From: Paenibacillus uliginis N3/975
GTDB taxonomy: Bacteria > Bacillota > Bacilli > Paenibacillales > Paenibacillaceae
Assembly: GCF_900177425.1 (NCBI RefSeq)
Contig: NZ_LT840184.1
Span: forward strand, 3,264,263-3,328,262
Length of the DNA stretch: 64,000 bases
Direction: 5' to 3'
Part shown: piece after piece, positions 56,507 through 64,000 of the stretch
Numbering within the stretch: the stretch's first letter is position 1
How the letters are laid out: each line of letters starts with the position of its first letter
Made by a program: the position numbers and the translations under genes
Notes under the pieces: generated by a model
Told to the model about the DNA's origin: nothing
What the model saw: the letters and a program-made list of their open reading frames with translations, nothing else
Databases searched by the model: none

Positions 56507-57539
56507 TCATTTCCGGTGTTGTGCCAATAATCCCCGCACGATCTCAACTACTAAATCGGGTTCGTCATGCATAATCATATGGCCGCTGTTCTGAGCTATA
56601 ATTAGTTCGCTGTCGGTGGATATGTCCAGCAAGCCCTTTTGCTGCTCCTGCCAAATATCTTCCAGCTGGCGGCTGCTCTCTGCGGACATGCCGAATGCGG
56701 TGGCGTCGTTAGGAATGGTGTGAGTGACGATTCTAACGGGAAGGGATCCGAGCTGTTGATCGCGGATAGCATCTTCTACCTCGGTCATGTGTCTGTCTTC
56801 TTCTTCCGCCGTCTCCAAGTAAGCTGACGCTGCGTCCACATTGATATAGAGCGGCCTCTCCTCTGCCGGCAATTGAGCTAATAGGGAATTCTGAAACAAC
56901 CGCATAGCCCCCGACGCTTTTAATAACTTCACCAAGGCTGTAGGCGGCACTCCCATCTTATCCGGATCCAGTCCTTCACGTTCAAAGATAGCATCCGTTG
57001 CCTGCGAGAATTGTTCCGGTCGCGCATCCAGCAGTACCAATCCGGCGACTTCATCCCTATACTGCTGCGCGAACAGTCGGGAATACATGCCACCCTGGGA
57101 ATGGCCGACGAGAATATACGGCCCGCGAATGCCTTCCTGCTGCAACGCGGTATGCAGCTCTTGCACGATACGGTTGCCGTTCCGTTCCGTATCCGCCTTG
57201 CTCACTCCAGCCATAGCCGGCCCGGTCGTATGTGACGACCGTCGCATCCTTCACCAACTGCTCAGGAATATCTCTCCAAATGTGGCTAGACTCCCGGCTG
57301 CCAGCCTCGAAGATAATCGTCGGCGAGCCAATCCCGATCTTCTTCACATGCAGGCGAAATCCACCGACATCAACCAGCTTGCCCGGCGGGGGATAGTTTT
57401 GCTTGGCCTGCAAAGATGCGAACCGTTCATATACAAAGCCGAGACCGATGATACACACGAGTACAGCCAGGGCTGTCACCAGTATTTTAGCCCAGTTCTT
57501 CCGACTGGTTCGCTTTGCCTTGACGGTGGTTGTGTTCAT
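56507..57539 (-). pseudogene. Membrane-anchored alpha/beta-hydrolase, one frameshift
   Basis: The start is ATG 57539, with AAAGGGG upstream. One N-terminal helix (WAKILVTALAVLVCIIGLGF), then the hydrolase SPTIIFEAGSRESSHIWRDI, VVTYDRAGYGWSE. A single-base loss near 57212 breaks the frame; the next frame resumes at SKADTERNGNRIVQELHTAL and contains the nucleophile LVGHSQGGMYSRLFA, LVLLDARPEQ and the His in NSGHMIMHDEPDLVV. Restored length is about 343 residues. Catalytic residues are intact apart from the shift, so loss is recent or a sequencing error. Confidence 0.8.
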
Positions 57540-57670
57540 ACGATGCCCCTTTCTGTTTCGTGAAGCGGCTTGGATGAGCCGTTGTGTCGAATGTTTATTT
57601 TTACCATTATCAATTTCAATAATTATACTATAATACATTATTATAACAGTCAAAGATTAATCATAACACC

Positions 57671-57835
57671 TCAATCGATTATAGGCTGGATCTTCAAAGG
57701 ACACTCCCCTCGGCCAGCGCTGATAAAAAGGATCTCTCTCAACCTCTGTGTATCATCTAAAAAAAAGACTATTCGATTTTGTCCTGCAGTATCTGCACGT
57801 TCTAAAAGATACTTCAGAAGTCTTTCTCTTTTCAT
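57671..57835 (-). CDS. Small open frame, uncertain
   Basis: A 54-codon frame (MKRERLLKYLLERADTAGQN, RIVFFLDDTQRLREILFISA) with GAGAGG 8 bases before ATG 57835. It lies just downstream of the kinase at 57876. Charged and helical, it could be real. No family recognised. Confidence 0.35.
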   Translation of the reverse strand: MKRERLLKYLLERADTAGQNRIVFFLDDTQRLREILFISAGRGECPLKIQPIID

Positions 57836-57875
57836 GCTACGGCCTCTCTTTTTCTTTTTGCACTAACGAAGCAAT

Positions 57876-58943
57876 TTACTTTAAACACGTCAATACAACA
57901 GTAAATATGCTGCCTTTATCCGGCTCACTTTGCACCCCAACGTCACCACCGCAAAGTTCCACTATGCGTTTTACAAGTGGAAGTCCAAGTCCATATCCTG
58001 TTTTGGAATGAGAAGTATCGCCCTGATAAAATTTATCGAAAATATGAGCTTTAGTCTGATCGTCCATGCCAGATCCGTTATCCTCAATAACAAACCGAAT
58101 CTCGTCATTTTCATATGCAAGGGTAATATTTATTAAGCCACCCTGATAGGAAAATTTAATGGCGTTATCTATAAGGTTAAGCCATAACTGCTGTGTCAAA
58201 TCTTCATTTCCGCTATAAATCACCTTATCTAAGTCCACATTTACGGTAATCTCTTTTGCAGACCATTTGGGCTCCATTAATACGATTGACTTTCTAATTT
58301 GTTCATCCAGCCTGAACGGGGCTTTATCCGCAATAATTTCAAGGTTCTCGTATTTTGACAGTGTAAGAACATTGGTGGAAAGTGCAGCTAAACGCTCTGA
58401 TTCCGTTATGATAATGTCTAGATACTCCCGTCGTTCTTCGTCTGTAAGATTATTTTCCTTGAGAAGCTTTGCAAAACCACGTAGAGATACGATAGGTGTT
58501 TTAAATTCATGGGAAAAGTTGTTGACAAAATCGCTTCTCAGTGTTTCAGTGCTCGAAAGTTCTTGTGTCATTTTATTAAAGCTCTGAGATAATTCTTCCA
58601 ATTCACCGATGCCTTTTATATCTACCTTAACGCTAAAGTCTCCTCCGGCCACCTTATGTGTGGCATCAATTACCTTGCGGATTGGATTCAGCGCTTTTTT
58701 GCTGAGAAAGGCCGTAAGTGCAGTTCCAAGCAAAATGCAGAGACCAAAGAGTATAAATAACGGGAATAGAGGATTTCCACCTCTCGGATCCTGTGCAGGA
58801 TGACCGGAAAGAGAAATAATGCCAATATGCTGTAATAGGACGACACTTCCTCCAATCAGCACAAATGTTGACACCATAACACCGAACACAAACATCACCA
58901 ATGTTATGGCAAGACTCAATCTCTTCTTAAAAAATTCTCTCAT
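57876..58943 (-). CDS. Sensor histidine kinase
   Basis: A 355-residue kinase with two membrane helices (about 12-38 and 59-82) and a short extracytoplasmic loop, then a HAMP linker (ALNPIRKVIDATHKVAGGDF), NFSHEFKTPIVSLRG (phospho-His) and an ATPase domain with LIDNAIKFS, EDNGSGMDD, GYGLGLPLVKR. The start overlaps the response regulator stop by four bases. The small sensor loop resembles intramembrane-sensing kinases of cell-envelope stress, which often work with ABC transporters. The divergent fused ABC gene at 59765 supports that. Confidence 0.9.
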   Translation of the reverse strand: MREFFKKRLSLAITLVMFVFGVMVSTFVLIGGSVVLLQHIGIISLSGHPAQDPRGGNPLFPLFILFGLCILLGTALTAFLSKKALNPIRKVIDATHKVAGGDFSVKVDIKGIGELEELSQSFNKMTQELSSTETLRSDFVNNFSHEFKTPIVSLRGFAKLLKENNLTDEERREYLDIIITESERLAALSTNVLTLSKYENLEIIADKAPFRLDEQIRKSIVLMEPKWSAKEITVNVDLDKVIYSGNEDLTQQLWLNLIDNAIKFSYQGGLINITLAYENDEIRFVIEDNGSGMDDQTKAHIFDKFYQGDTSHSKTGYGLGLPLVKRIVELCGGDVGVQSEPDKGSIFTVVLTCLK

Positions 58944-59614
58944 GTTTTTTTCACCGCCTTATAGCCAAGACCCCGAACTGTAACAATATCAAACTCTGGC
59001 CAATCTCGAAATCTGTCCCTCAAGCGGTTTATATGAACATTAAGTGTGTGGTCATCGGTTTCGGATTCCATTCCCCAAATCTCATCCATAAGTTGAAGAC
59101 GGGTAAAAATCATATTCGGATAAGAAAGCAGCTTATATAATAGGTAAAACTCTTTTTGCGGTAGTGTAATAACCTTATCTTCACGGGATACAGTGAGAGC
59201 ATCATAATCAAGTACAACCTTGTCGACTGTCAGCTTATGTTCACTGGCAATCTTTGCTCTGCGAAGAAGTGCCTTAATACGAAGTACCATCTCCTCCTCA
59301 TCTACAGGTTTTGTCATATAATCATCCGTACCAACAAGAAAACCCTTCCTTTTGTCCTTTGGTTCCTGCTTAGCTGTAACCATCAAGATAGGCAGATTCT
59401 CCCAAGAAAGCCGGAGTTGCCGTGTTAATTCATAGCCATCCATATTCGGCATCATTAAATCAAGCACCACTAAATCAAAGTGCTGCTGTTCCATTAAATT
59501 AAGTGCGATGATGCCGTCCTCCGCCCAGTATGTTTCAAAACCGTTCTGTTTTAAAACGGCACACATTAACTTTCTGGTATTAGTATCATCTTCTACAACT
59601 AGTATTTTAAGCAT
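58940..59614 (-). CDS. OmpR-family response regulator
   Basis: A 224-residue regulator: receiver with VVEDD, phospho-Asp52 (LVVLDLMMPNMDG) and Lys in TKPV, then a winged helix (ITLPQKEFYLLYKLLSYPNM, NRLRDRFRDWPEFDIVTVRG). ATG 59614 is chosen because GGAGG lies 9 bases upstream; five codons earlier is an in-frame alternative. It is co-transcribed with the kinase and divergent from the ABC gene. Confidence 0.9.
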   Translation of the reverse strand: MLKILVVEDDTNTRKLMCAVLKQNGFETYWAEDGIIALNLMEQQHFDLVVLDLMMPNMDGYELTRQLRLSWENLPILMVTAKQEPKDKRKGFLVGTDDYMTKPVDEEEMVLRIKALLRRAKIASEHKLTVDKVVLDYDALTVSREDKVITLPQKEFYLLYKLLSYPNMIFTRLQLMDEIWGMESETDDHTLNVHINRLRDRFRDWPEFDIVTVRGLGYKAVKKT

Positions 59615-59665
59615 ATAAAGTGCCTCCATTTACCTTATTATTGCTAATTAATTTTACCATCAAAA

Positions 59666-59717
59666 AGTAAACTGAAAATCAAGTGAATCGCTCCATCCAA
59701 TTGATATTGAGTTTACT
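59666..59717. promoter_or_regulatory. Divergent control region with inverted repeat
   Basis: AGTAAACT (59666-59673) and AGTTTACT (59710-59717) are exact inverted copies in the 150-bp gap between the regulator and the ABC gene. They are candidate binding sites for the response regulator at 58940. Confidence 0.5.
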
Positions 59718-59764
59718 TTACACTGCTACCCTATTGGTGCACACAAAAAAATGGAGGAATGTTT

Positions 59765-62137
59765 ATGCTGAAACTCAAACTGGAGAAAATTAAAAAAACA
59801 TATAATAGCGGCGAAGTCGTTACTGCTTTAAAAGGTATATCACTTGGATTTCGAGAAAATGAACTTGTTTCCATACTCGGTCCGTCGGGCTGTGGTAAAA
59901 CCACACTTCTTAATATTATTGGCGGTTTAGACCAGTATGATAGTGGCGATTTAATAATAAACGGTTTGTCCACAAAAGAATATAAGAACAGTGACTGGGA
60001 TGCTTACCGTAACCGTTCTATAGGCTTTGTATTTCAAAGCTATAATCTAATCGGACATCAAACGGTATTGCAGAACGTTGAAATCGCTATGACTTTATCT
60101 GGCGTATCAACTTCCGAAAGAAGACGCCGGGCGAAGCAGGCACTAATAGAAGTCGGGCTTGCCGACCATTTGAACAAGAAACCAAATCAATTGTCTGGCG
60201 GTCAAATGCAGCGTGTTGCCATAGCAAGGGCGCTCGTGAACGACCCCGATATTATCCTTGCGGATGAGCCGACTGGGGCACTTGACAGTCATACCAGTAT
60301 TCAAGTCATGGATATATTAAAGGAAGTGGCCAAAACACGTCTTGTCATCATGGTCACCCATAACGGTGAACTGGCAGAGGAATATTCAGACAGAATTATC
60401 CGTTTTTTAGACGGTGAAGTTCAGTCGGACAGTAATCCAATTGTGGAAGCTGAAACAGGAAAAGCATCCGTACAAACACCAAAAAAACAGAAGTTCAAGA
60501 AAACCTCCATGTCACTGTTAACAGCAACGGTGCTTTCCTTTAAAAATCTACTGACAAAACGAGGCAGAACGCTTATTACAGCATTTGCAGGAAGCATTGG
60601 CATTATCGGTGTTGCGCTTGTGTTGGCTCTTTCAAACGGACTGTCTACCTATATGAGCAGTATGCAGTCCGATACACTCAGCAGCTTTCCCATCACCATC
60701 GGCACAGGCGAGCAAACCGTAGATTTGACCGAACGTGGTCCTGGTGGTCTTGAAGGAAATAATGATGCTGCAGGATATACAGAATATCCGAATGATAACG
60801 TTATGTACTCCTATGACAGTGAGAAAAACAGTACAAAGCATAGCAATATCATTACCGAAGACTATCTTAATTATATCGGAAAACTTGAAACTGATTTACC
60901 TAATGCAGTCAACAACATTTCCTATATGCACGGAGTAAACATCAATTTGTTGGCAAAAGGAAAAGACACAGCCGTAAAGTTTGAAACAACTTCAGCTCCA
61001 AGCGGTATGGGAATGATGATGGGTGGCAATAGCACCTACTTGCAGGAACTTCCTGAAAATAATGACTTTATTTTATCTCAATATGATTTAATTGGTGAAG
61101 GAAGCAGGATGCCTACAGGAAAAAACGAAGTCGTTTTAGTTGTTGATAAATATAATCGCATTGACAAAGCATTTTTTGAAAAACTTGGTATTACTGAGAA
61201 TACCGAAAATTATAAGCTGACCGATTTTATTGACAAAACAATTTTAAAAGTAATACCGAATGATGATTACTATACTAGGAATGGAGATTTATTCACTGCG
61301 GCTGCGCCTACAGATTATGAAAAACTGTATGACAGTGATACTGGAACAAAACTCACGATTACCGGCATTCTGCGTTCCAAAAAAGATGTGTCAAGCAGCT
61401 ATTTGTCACCGGGTATTGCATATACTACGGCTCTCACCGCAGCTGTAGTTGAAGATGCGCAAAAGAGCGAAATTGCAACCACCCAAAAAGATTCGGATAA
61501 GAATGTTTTGCTTGGCGCTCCTTTAGACAATAAGGCGAAGGACAATGCATTGATAATGCTTGGAGCTGATTCCACTCCAACGGGTATCAATATTTATCCA
61601 AAAGATTACGAAAGCAAAGACAAGATAAAAGAATACCTTGATAAATACAATGATGGTAAATCAAACGATGATCAACTGATTTATTCTGATATGGCGGAAA
61701 TGATTTCTTCCATAACAGGAACACTACTTAATACCGTAACTTATGTTTTGAGCGGATTTGCCGCTATTTCTCTCTTGGTTTCCACAATTATGATCGGTAT
61801 CATAACGTATGTTTCGGTAATTGAGCGCACCAAAGAAATCGGCATCCTTCGCAGTGTGGGTGCACGTAAAAAAGACATTTCAAGGGTATTTAATGCGGAA
61901 ACGCTGATTATAGGATTCACGGCAGGAATGATTGGGGTAGGTCTTTCATATCTGCTTGAAATACCGATCAATACCATTATATCTAATCTAGCAGGAATAT
62001 CTGGAGTTGCAAGTCTTAGCCCACTTCATGCAGCAGCGCTGGTTGCCGGAAGTATGATACTCACCTTAATTGCTGGATTTATTCCATCAAGAATGGCTGC
62101 AAAGAAAGACCCAGTTGTTGCACTTCGAAGCGAATAA
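59765..62137 (+). CDS. Fused ABC transporter ATPase-permease, MacB/FtsX type
   Basis: A 790-residue protein. Residues about 1-225 are an ABC ATPase: Walker A GPSGCGKTT (39-47), signature LSGGQMQR, Walker B IILADEPTGALD. Membrane segments follow: one at about 265-290, then a large extracellular domain of about 350 residues (with SDTLSSFPITIGTGEQTVDL, VVDKYNRIDKAFF), then three helices at the C-terminus with an FtsX-type ending (RTKEIGILRSVGARKKDISR). This topology suits export or sensing of peptides at the envelope. GGAGG precedes ATG 59765. The two-component system divergent from it probably controls it. Confidence 0.88.
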   Translation: MLKLKLEKIKKTYNSGEVVTALKGISLGFRENELVSILGPSGCGKTTLLNIIGGLDQYDSGDLIINGLSTKEYKNSDWDAYRNRSIGFVFQSYNLIGHQTVLQNVEIAMTLSGVSTSERRRRAKQALIEVGLADHLNKKPNQLSGGQMQRVAIARALVNDPDIILADEPTGALDSHTSIQVMDILKEVAKTRLVIMVTHNGELAEEYSDRIIRFLDGEVQSDSNPIVEAETGKASVQTPKKQKFKKTSMSLLTATVLSFKNLLTKRGRTLITAFAGSIGIIGVALVLALSNGLSTYMSSMQSDTLSSFPITIGTGEQTVDLTERGPGGLEGNNDAAGYTEYPNDNVMYSYDSEKNSTKHSNIITEDYLNYIGKLETDLPNAVNNISYMHGVNINLLAKGKDTAVKFETTSAPSGMGMMMGGNSTYLQELPENNDFILSQYDLIGEGSRMPTGKNEVVLVVDKYNRIDKAFFEKLGITENTENYKLTDFIDKTILKVIPNDDYYTRNGDLFTAAAPTDYEKLYDSDTGTKLTITGILRSKKDVSSSYLSPGIAYTTALTAAVVEDAQKSEIATTQKDSDKNVLLGAPLDNKAKDNALIMLGADSTPTGINIYPKDYESKDKIKEYLDKYNDGKSNDDQLIYSDMAEMISSITGTLLNTVTYVLSGFAAISLLVSTIMIGIITYVSVIERTKEIGILRSVGARKKDISRVFNAETLIIGFTAGMIGVGLSYLLEIPINTIISNLAGISGVASLSPLHAAALVAGSMILTLIAGFIPSRMAAKKDPVVALRSE

Positions 62138-62181
62138 TACAATAATTAACGACATAAACAAATAACCTTGTTAAAAAATAT

Positions 62182-62222
62182 AAACGAACCGGTAAAGGGA
62201 TTATTCCTTAACCGGTTCGTTT
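62182..62222. terminator. Bidirectional terminator
   Basis: AAACGAACCGGTTAAGG-type stem (AACGAACCGGT pairs with ACCGGTTCGTT) with T-runs on both sides, between the convergent ABC and gerC genes. Confidence 0.85.
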
Positions 62223-62300
62223 GCTTTTGTGGGTGGTTTACCGCTTTATTCTACCTCGACCATTCGCTGAAAAGTTTCCTCCCTTCCTCTCTGCTTATTT

Positions 62301-63416
62301 TTAGTTCATAATTCCGTGGCTCACAATCTCTACCGTTACTTTAGGATCAAACTCCACCTTTGGGTAATCCTCTACCCAATTCAGATTTTTCCATGTATCC
62401 GGATAGTAAGCCATTAATCTTCGACCAATCCCAAACCCGTCAAAATTGGCCTGCTGCATTTTTTTCGTAATAGCTTGAGCTCTTCTCGTCAGTTCTTCCG
62501 AGAGTTTCTTGTTTAACTCTCCTAAAACTCGCCGATCGTTTAAATGATCCTTCGGATATTCAATGGCAGTCACTTTTAAATTCAAATCCAGCGTCACATT
62601 AATATTTCGGTAGCCATTAACGTTTACTTTCATCTTCCGTTTTAATCTTTGAATGTTCATCGCGATATATTTTTCCGGTTCTCTATTTCCCTCCTGATTT
62701 ATTTTAAGCGTCAAGCTACTAGTCTTAGCTAATTTATCTTTCATCAGCAGGTACAATAATGAATCTTCTGACTTTAACGTACCTTTCATGATATCCCCAC
62801 TAAAAAGTGCTATCCCGTAAATCAAAGGTTTTGTCTCACTTTTAGAAATATACGGTACAGCAAAATCATCACCTGAATCCAGCATGCTTGGGCATATAAT
62901 TTGAAGGTTTACCGCTGGAACAATCGTTCTATTCTCCGCACTTCGGATCAGCTTGCTGAAATGCTCACTGATTAGTTTTGTACCTGTTAATTTCATATTG
63001 ATGGCATCTTTAGCATTACCCTTAACGACAGCAATCTTCGCATTCAGAGCGCTTTTAGGATCACGGTAGAGAACATCGAGATACGGATAAATACCTTTTC
63101 TCGCTAAAGCCTCACCGAATAGAATGACACGAATCTTGGAAGCCGATAATCTACCGGGTACTTCACGGTCAGTAATATCCCGAGTATGTCTGCTTGTATT
63201 TCCACTCACCGTATGAATTTCGCTATACTGCTTCTGTCCGCTTTCCGAACCGCTCACATCAAGTATCGCAGAAGTCGTCTGAATCTTCCCATCAGAAGTC
63301 AAATCTAAACCCACTATAAATATAAGTCTGTCATCCTTCAACAATTGCTGGTCCCAACAACCCGATAGCAGCGATGCCATGAAGCAGACTGCAAATATGA
63401 TTATACCCAATCTCAC
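62301..63416 (-). CDS. gerC: Ger(x)C-type spore germination lipoprotein
   Basis: A 371-residue lipoprotein of the nutrient germinant receptor C subunit family. The signal MRLGIIIFAVCFMASLLSGC has lipobox LLSGC with Cys20. Family phrases: WDQQLLKDDRLIFIVGLDLT, RDITDREVPGRLSASKIRVI, ITKKMQQANFDGFGIGRRLM. It would be attached to the spore inner membrane next to the B subunit encoded just upstream; the two genes overlap by four bases. Usually an A subunit gene lies further upstream (outside the window). Confidence 0.88.
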   Translation of the reverse strand: MRLGIIIFAVCFMASLLSGCWDQQLLKDDRLIFIVGLDLTSDGKIQTTSAILDVSGSESGQKQYSEIHTVSGNTSRHTRDITDREVPGRLSASKIRVILFGEALARKGIYPYLDVLYRDPKSALNAKIAVVKGNAKDAINMKLTGTKLISEHFSKLIRSAENRTIVPAVNLQIICPSMLDSGDDFAVPYISKSETKPLIYGIALFSGDIMKGTLKSEDSLLYLLMKDKLAKTSSLTLKINQEGNREPEKYIAMNIQRLKRKMKVNVNGYRNINVTLDLNLKVTAIEYPKDHLNDRRVLGELNKKLSEELTRRAQAITKKMQQANFDGFGIGRRLMAYYPDTWKNLNWVEDYPKVEFDPKVTVEIVSHGIMN

Positions 63417-64000
63417 CCCGTACTCCCCCTAGCTTCCTTTACCTTGAACAGAACGGAAATCATAAGTAGAACGAATGGGATCCCAAATACAATCACATAA
63501 TTAGCGGTGGATAAAAATTGTCTTAATATATCAATCAAGAGTGGATCATGTAAGATCAGGGCAATAACAAATACTAGGGCCACCGTGTAAGGAACTGCTT
63601 TCCGATGACTGCTCTTCGCCTTAAAGAGATTAGCGATTCCCCTGGAAGCCATGAACATATAACCCATTAATGAAGTAGCCGCCACAACCGCCCATAGGGA
63701 GAGAAAATAAAGGTCTGGCCGCTCAAACACACTGAAAGATAACGCTTTAACCATGTAAATTAAAGGTTGAGGAAGCAGTTCCATCTCCGGTGGACTGAAT
63801 ACGATAAGACTGGTAAAGACCGCAAAGGTATACAGCATAGTGGTGAAGATATTCGCTATGGTTGCTGCCTTGAATTTCCCAGCGCTCCCTCCTTCCACGA
63901 AGGGATAACAAATCAAAAGAATCTCATACCCCGAAAAAGAGGACATGGCTTCATGTGCGCCCTTTGTTATTTTCCATATACCTGCTTGTCCCACTGGCAA
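63413..64000 (-). CDS. GerB-type spore germination permease, partial at window end
   Basis: The visible 195 residues are the C-terminal part of a GerAB/endospore germination permease of the amino-acid-permease superfamily: SSFSGYEILLICYPFVEGGS, ATIANIFTTMLYTFAVFTSL, MGYMFMASRGIANLFKAK, with about five to six helices. The N-terminal part lies beyond 64000. It is translationally coupled to gerC by a four-base overlap. Confidence 0.85.
   Translation of the reverse strand: MPVGQAGIWKITKGAHEAMSSFSGYEILLICYPFVEGGSAGKFKAATIANIFTTMLYTFAVFTSLIVFSPPEMELLPQPLIYMVKALSFSVFERPDLYFLSLWAVVAATSLMGYMFMASRGIANLFKAKSSHRKAVPYTVALVFVIALILHDPLLIDILRQFLSTANYVIVFGIPFVLLMISVLFKVKEARGSTG

Noticed and set aside
57087..57563. 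A 158-codon + strand frame opposite the broken hydrolase
   Set aside because: The minus strand carries hydrolase motifs in two frames; the + frame has no ribosome site and no recognisable content.

Overview
The window looks like chromosome of a spore-forming, low-GC Gram-positive bacterium, most likely Paenibacillaceae. The evidence is strong AGGAGG-type ribosome binding sites, a GerC/GerB-type germination pair at the right edge, a copper-amine-oxidase-stalk secreted protein remnant, a DUF2975/small-HTH pair of the YoaS/YozG type, and many rho-independent terminators. The genus is an inference. No rRNA, tRNA or CRISPR was seen.

The first 51.4 kb is the striking part. It reads as a long array of gene cassettes. 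Intact genes are almost all on the + strand, are short, have unrelated functions, and are separated by recurring sites. I use these names. An A site is a core with spacer GGGCAG between inverted arms close to TTAAGCTAAC and GATAGTTTAA. A B site has the same arms and spacer GGGAAAC, GGGACAC or GGGGAAC. The full separator is gene, B, GC-rich hairpin (often GGCAGCC...GGCTGCC plus a T-run), A, next gene. About 40 whole or partial separators were found, the last at 51342-51371. This resembles integron organisation but the sites are not integron attC sites. Cassette cargo includes esterase, peptidase S51 and S66, VOC proteins, GNAT, MFS and RarD transporters, serine hydrolases, a DUF885 gene between a response regulator and its kinase, DUF2975/HTH pairs, a GH38-like enzyme, and many small membrane or unknown proteins. 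Roughly a third of the cassettes are broken by stops, frameshifts or deletions. Several families occur twice (S51, S66, VOC, serine hydrolase, DUF2975/HTH).

A second repeat layer overlies the array. At least 13 mini-elements of about 110-150 bp begin TGTCGRG and carry three or four copies of a GGACAAGAACAT-type motif plus a terminator-like hairpin; I call them TGTCGG elements. All point the same way, and nine lie 36-48 bp upstream of an A site. One larger copy (49124-49528) ends in CCGACA, encloses a coding remnant, and suggests Mu/Tn7-like transposon ends. Three other families of multi-site ends are present. Remnants of three tyrosine recombinases and one serine recombinase lie in the array, but no intact recombinase. 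One intact IS5-type element (5765-6580) split a cassette gene and left a clean CTAG duplication.

From 51.4 kb on, the organisation changes to ordinary chromosome with no array sites. It holds a reductase-hydrolase fusion under a TetR repressor with a shared operator and probably leaderless mRNA, some small genes and decayed loci, a two-component system divergent from a fused ABC transporter, and the germination genes gerC and gerB-type (cut by the window end).
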